From NCBI GenBank assembly GCA_958448165.1, contig CAUDCW010000007.1:62001-126000 (forward strand): a stretch of 64,000 nt of DNA, in the 5' to 3' direction. Position numbers and translations under genes: made by a program. Shown here one piece after another: positions 17,908-26,070 of this stretch (its first letter is position 1; each line of letters opens with the position of its first letter). The notes beneath the pieces were generated by a model, which saw nothing but the letters and a program-made list of their open reading frames with translations, had not been told where the DNA came from and searched no databases. This stretch comes from an uncultured Oscillospiraceae bacterium. Lineage in GTDB: Bacteria; Bacillota; Clostridia; Oscillospirales; Acutalibacteraceae.

Positions 17908-18930
17908 ATGAAAAAGGTATTATGTGTGCTTATGGCTTTGTTGACTTGTCTTGTTGTTTTTGCAGGCTGCTCGGGTAATTCAAGCTCGGCAGGCTCAAGC
18001 TCACAAGGCTCTTCAAGCAAGGAAAACACAGGCGACAAGGTAAAAATCGGTATTATCAAAATTGTTGAGCATACATCGCTCAACACAATCGAGGAGTCAA
18101 TCATCTCACAACTCAATAAGCTTGGCTATGTTGACGGCGAAAACGCAGAAATCACAGCTTTGTCGGCTCAGAACGACCCGTCAAATGTTCCTGCGATGAT
18201 GGACAGCTTTGTTGCTGACGGAACAGACCTTGTTATTGCAATCACAACGCCTGTTGCAAGCGTTGCCCTTAATTATGCCGACCAGATTCCTGTTCTTTTC
18301 TCGGCAGTTTCAAGCCCGGTTGAGGCAGGTCTTACAACAAGCCTTGAGAAGCCTGATAAAAATGTTACAGGCACCTGCGACGCCGTTCCGGTTGACAAAA
18401 TTCTTGATATGGCGCTTGAGCTTACACCTGATGTAAAGACAATCGGCTTTATCTATAACTCCGCCGAGGACAGCTCGGTTGCAAATATTGACAGCGCAAA
18501 GAAATACTGCGACAAGATAGGTCTTAAGTATGTTGAGGCAAACGTCGAGAACAGCTCGGCAATTCAGCAGGCTGCCGAATCCTTGGTTACAAAGTGTGAC
18601 GCAGTATTCTCACCGACAGACAACACGGTTGCCGAGGGTATGTCCGTATTGTCTCAGGTTTGCAACGACGCCAAGATTCCGTGCTATGTGGGCGCCGACT
18701 CAATGGTAAAGGACGGCGGCTTTGCAACAATCGGCATTAAGTATGAAGATCTGGGCATTGAAACTGCCAATATGGCAAAGAAGGTTCTTGACGGCACGAA
18801 AATTTCCGACATTCCGGTGCTTGTGTTTGATGACCTTTCAACATATGTGAATACCACAACAGCCGGAAAAATCGGTGTAGAGCTTCCGGATTCGCTCCTC
18901 AAGAATGAAAAGACGGTTGTTTTTGAATAA
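17908..18930 (+). CDS. trpX: Tryptophan ABC transporter substrate-binding lipoprotein
   Basis: 340 residues from the second ATG (MKKVLCVLMALL), with GAAAGAGGT upstream. The signal peptide ends in the lipobox FAGC (Cys21), followed by a Ser/Gly linker, so the protein is tethered to the outer membrane face. The body is the ABC_sub_bind fold of two lobes (VKIGIIKIVEH..LN; KTIGFIYNSAEDSS; AVFSPTDNTVAEG). This family with a matching permease and ATPase, placed under a Trp T-box, is the TrpXYZ uptake system predicted by comparative genomics. Substrate rests on the regulation, not on the protein sequence. Confidence 0.85.
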   Translation: MKKVLCVLMALLTCLVVFAGCSGNSSSAGSSSQGSSSKENTGDKVKIGIIKIVEHTSLNTIEESIISQLNKLGYVDGENAEITALSAQNDPSNVPAMMDSFVADGTDLVIAITTPVASVALNYADQIPVLFSAVSSPVEAGLTTSLEKPDKNVTGTCDAVPVDKILDMALELTPDVKTIGFIYNSAEDSSVANIDSAKKYCDKIGLKYVEANVENSSAIQQAAESLVTKCDAVFSPTDNTVAEGMSVLSQVCNDAKIPCYVGADSMVKDGGFATIGIKYEDLGIETANMAKKVLDGTKISDIPVLVFDDLSTYVNTTTAGKIGVELPDSLLKNEKTVVFE

Positions 18931-18964
18931 TCCTGTTTTAAAACAGAGAAGGAAAGATTGATTT

Positions 18965-19930
18965 ATGCAGTTTTTAACATTGGGACTGGGCGCAATTGAG
19001 CAGGGTCTTATATATGCGATTATGGCTATCGGCGTTTTTGTGTCGCTGCGAGTACTCGACATACCCGACCTCACTGTTGACGGTTCGTTCATAACGGGTG
19101 CGGCGGTGTCTGTTATGATAACCAATATGCAGACGCCGGGCGAAAACGGATTGCTGTTTGCGATTCTTTCGCTGGTGCTTGCATTCCTCGGCGGCGCACT
19201 TGCCGGCGTGATAACCGGACTTTTGCAGACAAAGCTTAATGTCCAGCCGCTTCTTGCCGGAATACTCACGATGACGGGGCTTTATTCGATAAACCTGATA
19301 ATTATGGGTGAAAAGCCGACGGTAAATATCAACGGTAAAACAAGCATTTTCTCTGACGCACAGACTTTTGCGGTTCAGCTTTTAAATGAAATGGACGTAA
19401 GCGTGGCAAAGAAGCTTGCCGTTATCCCGATTTTGCTTTTAATTGTTATCGCTGTGGCGGCGGTGCTTTATTGGTTCTTAAGAACACAGATAGGTATGTC
19501 GATAAGAGCTACGGGCGACAATGTTGAAATGGTAAAGGCAAGCTCGATTAACTCTGACGCAATGAAGATACTCGGCCTTGCGATAGCCAACGGAATTGTT
19601 GCGCTGTCGGGTGCGGCTCTGACTCAGGACCAGAACTTTGCCGACGCCAAGGCCGGAACCGGTATGGTTGTTGTAGGAATAGCGTCTATAATTATAGGCG
19701 AAACAATATTCGGCAAACGCTCGGTGCTGAACAACCTGATTTCCGCAATTCTGGGCGCGGTTGTTTACAGAGTATTTATCACGGTTGTATTCCAGCTCGG
19801 TTTGCCGGCGTCGTACTTTAAGCTTTTGTCGGCGGTAATTGTTATCATAGCAATAAGCGTGCCGATAATCAGCGAAAAGATTGTCAGAAAAAATGCAAGG
19901 AGGGTGAAAAACAACAATGCTAAGACTTGA
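18965..19930 (+). CDS. trpY: Tryptophan ABC transporter permease
   Basis: 321 residues, about nine membrane segments, BPD_transp_2-type permease. The N-terminus has the conserved VSLRVLDIPDLTVDGSFITGAA, and the cytoplasmic loop around 180-200 (GMSIRATGDNVEMVKASSI) is the ATPase-coupling region. It lies 34 bases after trpX, and its stop overlaps the trpZ start by 14 bases, so all three are one operon. Confidence 0.85.
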   Translation: MQFLTLGLGAIEQGLIYAIMAIGVFVSLRVLDIPDLTVDGSFITGAAVSVMITNMQTPGENGLLFAILSLVLAFLGGALAGVITGLLQTKLNVQPLLAGILTMTGLYSINLIIMGEKPTVNINGKTSIFSDAQTFAVQLLNEMDVSVAKKLAVIPILLLIVIAVAAVLYWFLRTQIGMSIRATGDNVEMVKASSINSDAMKILGLAIANGIVALSGAALTQDQNFADAKAGTGMVVVGIASIIIGETIFGKRSVLNNLISAILGAVVYRVFITVVFQLGLPASYFKLLSAVIVIIAISVPIISEKIVRKNARRVKNNNAKT

Positions 19931-20708
19931 GAATGCGTGCATCACCTTCCACACAAACACCGTCAATGAACGCCGTGCACTTGATAATGTTAATCTTCAT
20001 CTTGACAAGGGCGATTTTATCACTGTTATCGGCAGCAACGGTGCAGGCAAATCGACTATGCTGAATGCAATTTCGGGTTCGTATATAATCGACAGCGGAT
20101 ATGTGTATCTTGACGGGCAGGACGTAACGATGCAGAAAAGCTATAAGCGCGCCAAATACATCGGCAGACTGTTTCAGGACCCACTCAAGGGCACTGCGCC
20201 GAATATGACGATTGAAGAAAATCTGGCGCTTGCCTACAGCCGAGGGTCACGGCGAGGTCTGTCGAGAGGAATAAAAAAGTCTGATGAGCAGATGTTCAAG
20301 GACCGCCTTTCACGCCTCGGACTTGGTCTTGAGGACAGAATGAAATCAAAGGTAGGGCTGCTCTCGGGCGGTCAGCGTCAGGCGCTTACACTTCTGATGG
20401 CGACGATTGTCACCCCGAAAATTCTCCTGCTTGACGAGCACACGGCGGCTCTTGATCCCAAAACCGCAAAGCAGGTTATGGACATTACGAATGAAATTGT
20501 AAAAGAAAATGACATAACCACGCTGATGGTCACGCACAACATCAAGGACGCTCTGCACACCGGCAACAAGACGCTTGTTATGTCAAGCGGCAGGATAATA
20601 ACTGTGCTTGAAGGCGAACAGCGCAGGAATATGACGGTTGAAAAGCTGATGAAGATGTATTCCGATGCCGCAGGTGATTCGTTCTCCGATAAAAACCTTT
20701 TGGATTAA
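19917..20708 (+). CDS. trpZ: Tryptophan ABC transporter ATPase
   Basis: 263 residues. Walker A is GSNGAGKST at 39-47. The Q-loop region is LFQDPLKGTA, the signature LLSGGQRQAL, Walker B LLLDEHTAALDP and the H-loop MVTHNI. The Asp-Glu-His after Walker B (LDEHTAALDP rather than LDEPTA) is typical of this transporter group. Translationally coupled to trpY. A terminator follows. Confidence 0.88.
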   Translation: MLRLENACITFHTNTVNERRALDNVNLHLDKGDFITVIGSNGAGKSTMLNAISGSYIIDSGYVYLDGQDVTMQKSYKRAKYIGRLFQDPLKGTAPNMTIEENLALAYSRGSRRGLSRGIKKSDEQMFKDRLSRLGLGLEDRMKSKVGLLSGGQRQALTLLMATIVTPKILLLDEHTAALDPKTAKQVMDITNEIVKENDITTLMVTHNIKDALHTGNKTLVMSSGRIITVLEGEQRRNMTVEKLMKMYSDAAGDSFSDKNLLD

Positions 20709-20730
20709 AACTGATATATATAATCTTGAA

Positions 20731-20770
20731 CAGCCACTCCGGGCAACAAAAAGGAGTGGCTGCTTTTTTT
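20731..20770 (+). terminator. Terminator after trpZ
   Basis: A 10-bp stem CAGCCACTCC/GGAGTGGCTG followed by C and seven T. Confidence 0.88.
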
Positions 20771-20833
20771 GTGCGGATTGCACTGTATTGCACCAAAAAA
20801 TAATAATTATTCACAAAATTGTGGTTAATATTA

Positions 20834-20862
20834 TTGACAACTGCTTGAAAAAGATGTAGAAT
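20834..20862 (+). promoter_or_regulatory. Sigma-A promoter of the SipW/surface-protein operon
   Basis: A perfect TTGACA, a 17-base spacer and TAGAAT. It lies 110 bases before the signal peptidase gene. The leader (20868-20971) is AT-rich with no T-box or obvious riboswitch. Confidence 0.75.
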
Positions 20863-20971
20863 TATCGTATTAACCTTATTAAATAAACGGCATATATATA
20901 AACTGCCTGATTGTAAAAATATTACAACTTTAAGATTAAACGGATTCAGCTTCTGAAAGGAAGAACGATTT

Positions 20972-21580
20972 TTGGATAATATTAACCCCTGTACGGAAAA
21001 AGACGAAACACAAAAGAAAAAAACAAGACCCAAAGGGAGTATAAGAAAAAAGTTATTCAACGCTGTTTTTTACATACTTATTCTTGCAATGCTGATTGGC
21101 GCTTTTGTTTTTTCGACAAACAGCGATGCGAACAAGTCGGTTTTCGGCTACAGAATGTACTCGGTGCTTTCGGGCAGTATGACGCCTGTTCACCCCAAGG
21201 GCTCGCTTGTGATTGTAAGGATTACTGACCCAAAGGAAATTAAAGTGGGCGATGACATCACGTTTTATAATCCCGGTTCAGAGCAGGACATCTGGACTCA
21301 CCGTGTTATTGACGTTATTGATAACTATGGCAATAACGGAGTCTGCTTCAAGACTCAGGGTGTTGCCAATTCGCAGGAGGACCCGTTTATTACAATCGGC
21401 GGCAATGTGGTTGGCGTTGTTGTATTTTCAATTCCTTATGCGGGCTATGTGCTTGAGTTCATACAAGACAATACACTGATTTCGATTGTAATAATTATTC
21501 TGGCGCTTACGCTTATCAAGCTTCTTATTACGCTTATCAAGCCGCCACCGGTAAAGCCGAGGTACGGTAAGGCTGAGTAA
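20972..21580 (+). CDS. sipW: SipW-type (ER-like) signal peptidase I
   Basis: 202 residues starting at TTG after GAAAGGAAG. A Lys-rich cytoplasmic N-terminus is followed by a membrane segment (31-49), the extracellular catalytic domain and a second membrane segment (about 168-190). The nucleophile is Ser69 in SGSMTP. A His (His110 in WTHRV) occupies the place of the Lys of ordinary SPase I, the mark of the SipW/archaeal/ER branch; Asp137 is the likely third residue. SipW enzymes process TasA/BsaA-type matrix proteins, and five such products are encoded immediately downstream. Confidence 0.9.
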   Translation: MDNINPCTEKDETQKKKTRPKGSIRKKLFNAVFYILILAMLIGAFVFSTNSDANKSVFGYRMYSVLSGSMTPVHPKGSLVIVRITDPKEIKVGDDITFYNPGSEQDIWTHRVIDVIDNYGNNGVCFKTQGVANSQEDPFITIGGNVVGVVVFSIPYAGYVLEFIQDNTLISIVIIILALTLIKLLITLIKPPPVKPRYGKAE

Positions 21581-21640
21581 AATACCGGAAAAAGCGACTG
21601 ACAATAGAATTTAAAAACATTTTAAACTGGAGGAGATTAT

Positions 21641-23638
21641 ATGGAAAATGCTTCAAACAAAAAAAGAACGGCGGTTGTAGCGTCGGCAGTGGCGGCGGCC
21701 TTACTTTTGTCAGGCACATTTGCCTGGAATATGGCTACCGACCAGACGAAGCTCAACGAATTTCAGGCTTCGGATCCGGGCGATTACAATGTCAAGCTGA
21801 ACGAAAACTTTGACCCGAGCGACCCGTGGGCAAACAAGGATGTGTACGTCACCAACATTTCGGACAACCCCGTTATTGTTCGTGTGCGTCTTGAGGAGTT
21901 TTACGATTTGCTGTACCGTAACGGCACCGAGTATAACACCCCCGAAGGCTTTACAAACGGAGATGCCGGCGGCTCGGCAATATTCAATGTTCCTGCCGGC
22001 TCGACTCTGACGGGTACAGATGCAGACAGTTCAACAAAGCTTGATCAGTTTGTCATTATGCATTTCGGCGAGGGTGTTGTTTCGATGACTGACTGGATAG
22101 CCCAGGGTAAGCCGTATGCCGACTCAAACGGCAACGCATATTGGGTTATTGATGAGGACGGCTGGTGCTATTACACAAAGGCGCTTTCTGCAGCCGAGAA
22201 CACCTCGTTCCTGCTTGACGACGTTGACTTTGTCAAGGAAAATTTTGAAAGGGCTTATGACTCGCCTTATACACTTGATTATTATATCAACGTGCGATTA
22301 CAGGCGATGTCGGCTGACCTTGCCGACTTCGGCTCAGACACAGACACGGCACAGTGGACAAATATCGGCACAAACAATGACGGACGTATAATTGCCGGCA
22401 CTGAAAATGCGTATGAGTCAACAGCAGATCAGACGATTTCCAACAGTGCAAGAGCTCTTGTGCTTGGCATTGAAAACCCGGACAAATCCGTAGGCAAGGC
22501 TGTTGCAACAGCGGCTGACCTCAAGGCTGTTCTGGCTGACCCGACCACAGACAAAATTTTGCTGACAGATGATATTACGATTTCTTCATCAAGCGAGAAA
22601 ATAGCCGTTGCCGCAGGTCAAACAAAAACTATCGATTTAGGCGGCAATACTATTACATCAACATCTACAGTTCCTCTTTATACAGCCAAAGACTCTACTC
22701 TTGTTGTAGAAAACGGTACTATAAATACGGGAAGCAAAAAATTATCAAATGTTACAGGTAAATCTACTCTTGAGTTAAAGGGTGTAGAGGTTCAGTCGGA
22801 TTTATCGAGCAGCCCGATTTATTTGTATCCGGACGCTTCGCTTGTGCTCGACGGTTCAACAGTTACAAACGCAACAGGTAGTGCCATTGGTTTGGCTGCC
22901 GGTGCAAATGCTGATATTAAAAACAGCACATTAAGTGCAGGCGCAGACGCAAAGGGCATTTATGTTTCATCAACAACTGCTTCTGTTCCAACCAATGTTA
23001 CAATTGAGAATTCAACAGTTACAGGCGGCTATGCTTCAATTTCGGCAACAAAGAAACTAAATCTTGTTGCAACGGGAAGTAAGTTCGTAGGCGGAGATTT
23101 TGGAATAGGCAGCAACAATACTACTCCGGCTGAATCTATATCCCTGACCGACTGTGAGGTTGAATCATCTGCGATTGGCATATTTAAATCCGACAATTCT
23201 CCACTTTCTTTGAAGAATTGTAAGATTACGGTTAATGCAACTGACCTTGGCGGTGTTGGCATAGCTGTTCGTGACGGTGATAATATAACTCTTGACAATG
23301 TTGAGGTTAGTGTTATTGGAACAGGCGTGACAGTAACACCTCATACAAATGAAGAGATTCAAACGTACTATGACAATAACAGTGGATATGATGAATTGGG
23401 CTTTAATGCATTGCAGGTGGTACTCAACAGCTATGGCAAAGTTGCAATCACTATCAACGGCGGTTCCTATACAACCGATGTTGCAGGCGCTGACAGCGTA
23501 GTTGTTTGCGAGAGTGGCTCAAAGGCAAGCGATTCTCCGGAAATATTTGCCAACACAATTACTCTTGGCGGAGGAACAGAATACAGCGGCGGCTTTGCGT
23601 TTGCCGACAGCTATCTTAACACAACAGTTAATAAATAA
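21641..23638 (+). CDS. SipW-dependent BsaA/TasA-like surface protein with beta-helix-like C-terminus (paralogue 1)
   Basis: 665 residues, start after GGAGGAG. The signal peptide has the SipW-cognate form (KKRTAVVASAVAAALLLSGTFAWNMATDQTKLNEF). Residues ~45-260 form a TasA/BsaA-like domain, with conserved DPWANKDVYVTN, NPVIVRVRLEEFYDL and WVIDEDGWCYYTKAL. From ~285 (AADLKAVLADPTTDKILLTDDI) to the end, short repeats rich in N, S, T and V resemble a right-handed pectin-lyase-like helix. The tail ends Y-L-N-T-T-V-N-K. No sorting signal or membrane tail. I infer a secreted matrix or fibre subunit; ligand unknown. Confidence 0.8.
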   Translation: MENASNKKRTAVVASAVAAALLLSGTFAWNMATDQTKLNEFQASDPGDYNVKLNENFDPSDPWANKDVYVTNISDNPVIVRVRLEEFYDLLYRNGTEYNTPEGFTNGDAGGSAIFNVPAGSTLTGTDADSSTKLDQFVIMHFGEGVVSMTDWIAQGKPYADSNGNAYWVIDEDGWCYYTKALSAAENTSFLLDDVDFVKENFERAYDSPYTLDYYINVRLQAMSADLADFGSDTDTAQWTNIGTNNDGRIIAGTENAYESTADQTISNSARALVLGIENPDKSVGKAVATAADLKAVLADPTTDKILLTDDITISSSSEKIAVAAGQTKTIDLGGNTITSTSTVPLYTAKDSTLVVENGTINTGSKKLSNVTGKSTLELKGVEVQSDLSSSPIYLYPDASLVLDGSTVTNATGSAIGLAAGANADIKNSTLSAGADAKGIYVSSTTASVPTNVTIENSTVTGGYASISATKKLNLVATGSKFVGGDFGIGSNNTTPAESISLTDCEVESSAIGIFKSDNSPLSLKNCKITVNATDLGGVGIAVRDGDNITLDNVEVSVIGTGVTVTPHTNEEIQTYYDNNSGYDELGFNALQVVLNSYGKVAITINGGSYTTDVAGADSVVVCESGSKASDSPEIFANTITLGGGTEYSGGFAFADSYLNTTVNK

Positions 23639-23661
23639 GCTTTAACAAGATTTGCTTTTCG

Positions 23662-23705
23662 GGGACAGCCCTGCATGGAATAATTCAGATGACAAGGGTT
23701 GTCCC
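23662..23705 (+). other. Intercistronic hairpin between paralogues 1 and 2
   Basis: 11-bp arms GGGACAGCCCT/AGGGTTGTCCC with one G-U pair and a 22-base loop. No U-tract follows, so it is more likely an RNA-stability or processing element than a terminator. Confidence 0.55.
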
Positions 23706-23737
23706 TCAAACGTAATAATATATGGAGGAATAATTTT

Positions 23738-25990
23738 ATGGAAAGTACAAACAAAAAGCGCACTGCTGTTGTAGCGGCGGCAACTGCGGCGGCTCTGGTG
23801 CTGACAGGCACCTTTGCTTGGGTTATGAAAAAAGACCAGACAGAGCTTAATAAATTCACCGCAAAAGATCCGGGTACATACGAGGTAGAGCTGAAAGAAG
23901 ATTTCAACCCGGATGACCCGTGGGCTAACAAGGATGTATGGGTTGAGAACAAAGGCGACAACCCGGTTGTTGTCCGTGTACGTCTTGAGGAGTTTTATGA
24001 CCTCGAATACAGAAACGGCACAACATACAATATTAAAGAGGGATATTCACAAGGCAGTGATAACGGCTCGGCAATCTTCAATGTTCCGGGTGGCTCAAAG
24101 CTTGACGAAAACAAGCTTGCCGACAGCTCAACAGGAATCGACAAAAATGTAATTCTCAAATTCGGCAAAAACGTTGTTACAATGGATGACTGGGGTACTC
24201 TCAATAACAATTTGTCTGCGGCAAAAACAGCGTTAAAAAATGCTCAGGCAGCAAGTGATGAAGCAGCGATTGCAGAGGCTCAGGCAAAGGTTACTGCGGC
24301 TAATGACGCAATTAAAGCAGTTTCCTGGGTAATCGACACAGACGGCTGGTGCTATTATACCAAGGCTTTGCTTTACGGTGAAAAAACATCGTATCTGCTC
24401 GATGATGTTGATTTCAACGAAGACTTGTTCCTGAAATCACATTCAAAGCCGTATAACCTCGACTACAAAATAAATGTTCGTTTGCAGGCAATCTCGGCAG
24501 ACCTTGAGGACTTCGGCGGTTCTAAAAACGATATGCAGTGGACTAATACGGACTATATCAATGATCAGGGAGAAACTGTTGTTGATACAGCTAATGCCGG
24601 CAGAATCATTGCAGATGACCCGACAAACGATTATGAAATCCTTGCTGACTCGACAATCACGAATAATGCAAGGCATCTTGTAACAAAGATTTCCTACAAT
24701 TTTGCAACACAATATACAGGCGACTTCAAGAACGCTGACGGCACGATTGGTTATAAGGCAGGTACTGCAAAAGAACTTTATTATGCGCTTCTTACACCGG
24801 GTGTTCAAAGTATTTTGCTTACTAATGATATCGAAATAACAGACTGGAGTACTGTAACCGGAAATGGAACTTATATTATTCTGGGTGCGAAGGGCAATAA
24901 GATGATTGAACTCGGAGAACACACGATTAAAGCAACCGGTGCATCAAATGGTTGTCTGTTTACAGTAGTTGATGGCTCTCCGAAGATTAGCATTAAGCAC
25001 GGCAATATAGAGCTGAATAATATGTCATTATATGCAAGCGGTGTGAACAATGCAACCTCTCTTGAACTTGTTGGTGTAAATGTAACAGGCGCAACTAATC
25101 TTGTTGCACAGGGAGGTCCTTTGAAGCCTGGCAGTGAGGTTAAAATCTATGGTTCGCATATTGAAACAAGCAATGAAGCATTCTCAATTCCTGACAATAT
25201 GAACATATTCATTAGCGATAGTCAGCTTATAAGTGCGAATGAAAAAGTATTACCAACAAACGGTTATTCAGCTGGCGCAAATATTGTATTGGAAAGTACT
25301 TCAGATGATCCGGAAAGAAGAACTGTTATCAGTAGTGGCGGTGCTGGTTCATATGGTATCTTTGCAAGCAAGGATTATACAGTTACAGCTAAAAATGTGA
25401 CAATAATAGGTGGCGAAACTGCCGTTAAAGAGAATCACAACTATCCTCCAAAGAGTGTTTACCTAGAAGATTGTATATTGAGCTCAAAGTGCTTGGGCTA
25501 TTACAAGGTTGCTGATTCTCCGCTAAAAATGACAAATTGTACTATTAATGTTGAGTCTAAAGCCAACAGCAGGGCTTCCGGTTTGTTCCTGAGAAACGGC
25601 GATGTTACCCTTGACAATGTAACAGTTAATGTGAATCGCGGAGAGGGTATAGATAACGTTACCGGACCGTTCGATGGATACAATACACTTGATGCTTACT
25701 ATGGCAACAAAACTGGTGCTTGCGAACCAAACTACGAAGCACTTCAGGTTGTTCTCAATAGCTATGAAAGCATAAATCTGAATATTATCGGCGGTTCTTA
25801 TAAAACAAATGTTGCAGGAGCAGAGAGCGTTTATGCGTTTGATGCAACAACAGGAACTGAACACGGTACTCTGCATTGGAATGACGGTTACGATTACAAC
25901 AACACAATCAAAATCAGCGGCGACCCGACATTCTCGCCCGAAACTACCGTATTTAACCAAACCTACACAAACACAACTATAAACAAATAA
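23738..25990 (+). CDS. SipW-dependent surface protein with beta-helix-like C-terminus (paralogue 2)
   Basis: 750 residues from the ATG after GGAGGAATAATTTT. Same plan as paralogue 1: SipW-type signal peptide, BsaA/TasA-like domain (DPWANKDVWVEN, NPVVVRVRLEEFYDLEYRNG, WVIDTDGWCYYTKALL), then a long repeat region from ~345 (AKELYYALLTPGVQSILLTNDI) and the tail Y-T-N-T-T-I-N-K. An Ala/Lys-rich, probably helical insert of ~40 residues (154-194) interrupts the N-domain and is absent from the other paralogues. No anchor. Role inferred as for paralogue 1. Confidence 0.8.
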   Translation: MESTNKKRTAVVAAATAAALVLTGTFAWVMKKDQTELNKFTAKDPGTYEVELKEDFNPDDPWANKDVWVENKGDNPVVVRVRLEEFYDLEYRNGTTYNIKEGYSQGSDNGSAIFNVPGGSKLDENKLADSSTGIDKNVILKFGKNVVTMDDWGTLNNNLSAAKTALKNAQAASDEAAIAEAQAKVTAANDAIKAVSWVIDTDGWCYYTKALLYGEKTSYLLDDVDFNEDLFLKSHSKPYNLDYKINVRLQAISADLEDFGGSKNDMQWTNTDYINDQGETVVDTANAGRIIADDPTNDYEILADSTITNNARHLVTKISYNFATQYTGDFKNADGTIGYKAGTAKELYYALLTPGVQSILLTNDIEITDWSTVTGNGTYIILGAKGNKMIELGEHTIKATGASNGCLFTVVDGSPKISIKHGNIELNNMSLYASGVNNATSLELVGVNVTGATNLVAQGGPLKPGSEVKIYGSHIETSNEAFSIPDNMNIFISDSQLISANEKVLPTNGYSAGANIVLESTSDDPERRTVISSGGAGSYGIFASKDYTVTAKNVTIIGGETAVKENHNYPPKSVYLEDCILSSKCLGYYKVADSPLKMTNCTINVESKANSRASGLFLRNGDVTLDNVTVNVNRGEGIDNVTGPFDGYNTLDAYYGNKTGACEPNYEALQVVLNSYESINLNIIGGSYKTNVAGAESVYAFDATTGTEHGTLHWNDGYDYNNTIKISGDPTFSPETTVFNQTYTNTTINK

Positions 25991-26008
25991 TTTAAGTGAT
26001 TATTTTAA

Positions 26009-26040
26009 CGGCTTGAGAGCCACCGGCGGTTCTCAAGCCG
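26009..26040 (+). other. Intercistronic hairpin between paralogues 2 and 3
   Basis: 13-bp arms CGGCTTGAGAGCC/GGTTCTCAAGCCG (one G-U pair), 6-base loop, no U-tract. It lies 31 bases before the ATG of paralogue 3. Confidence 0.6.
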
Positions 26041-26070
26041 ACCACCCAAATAAATCGGAGGAATAATTTT

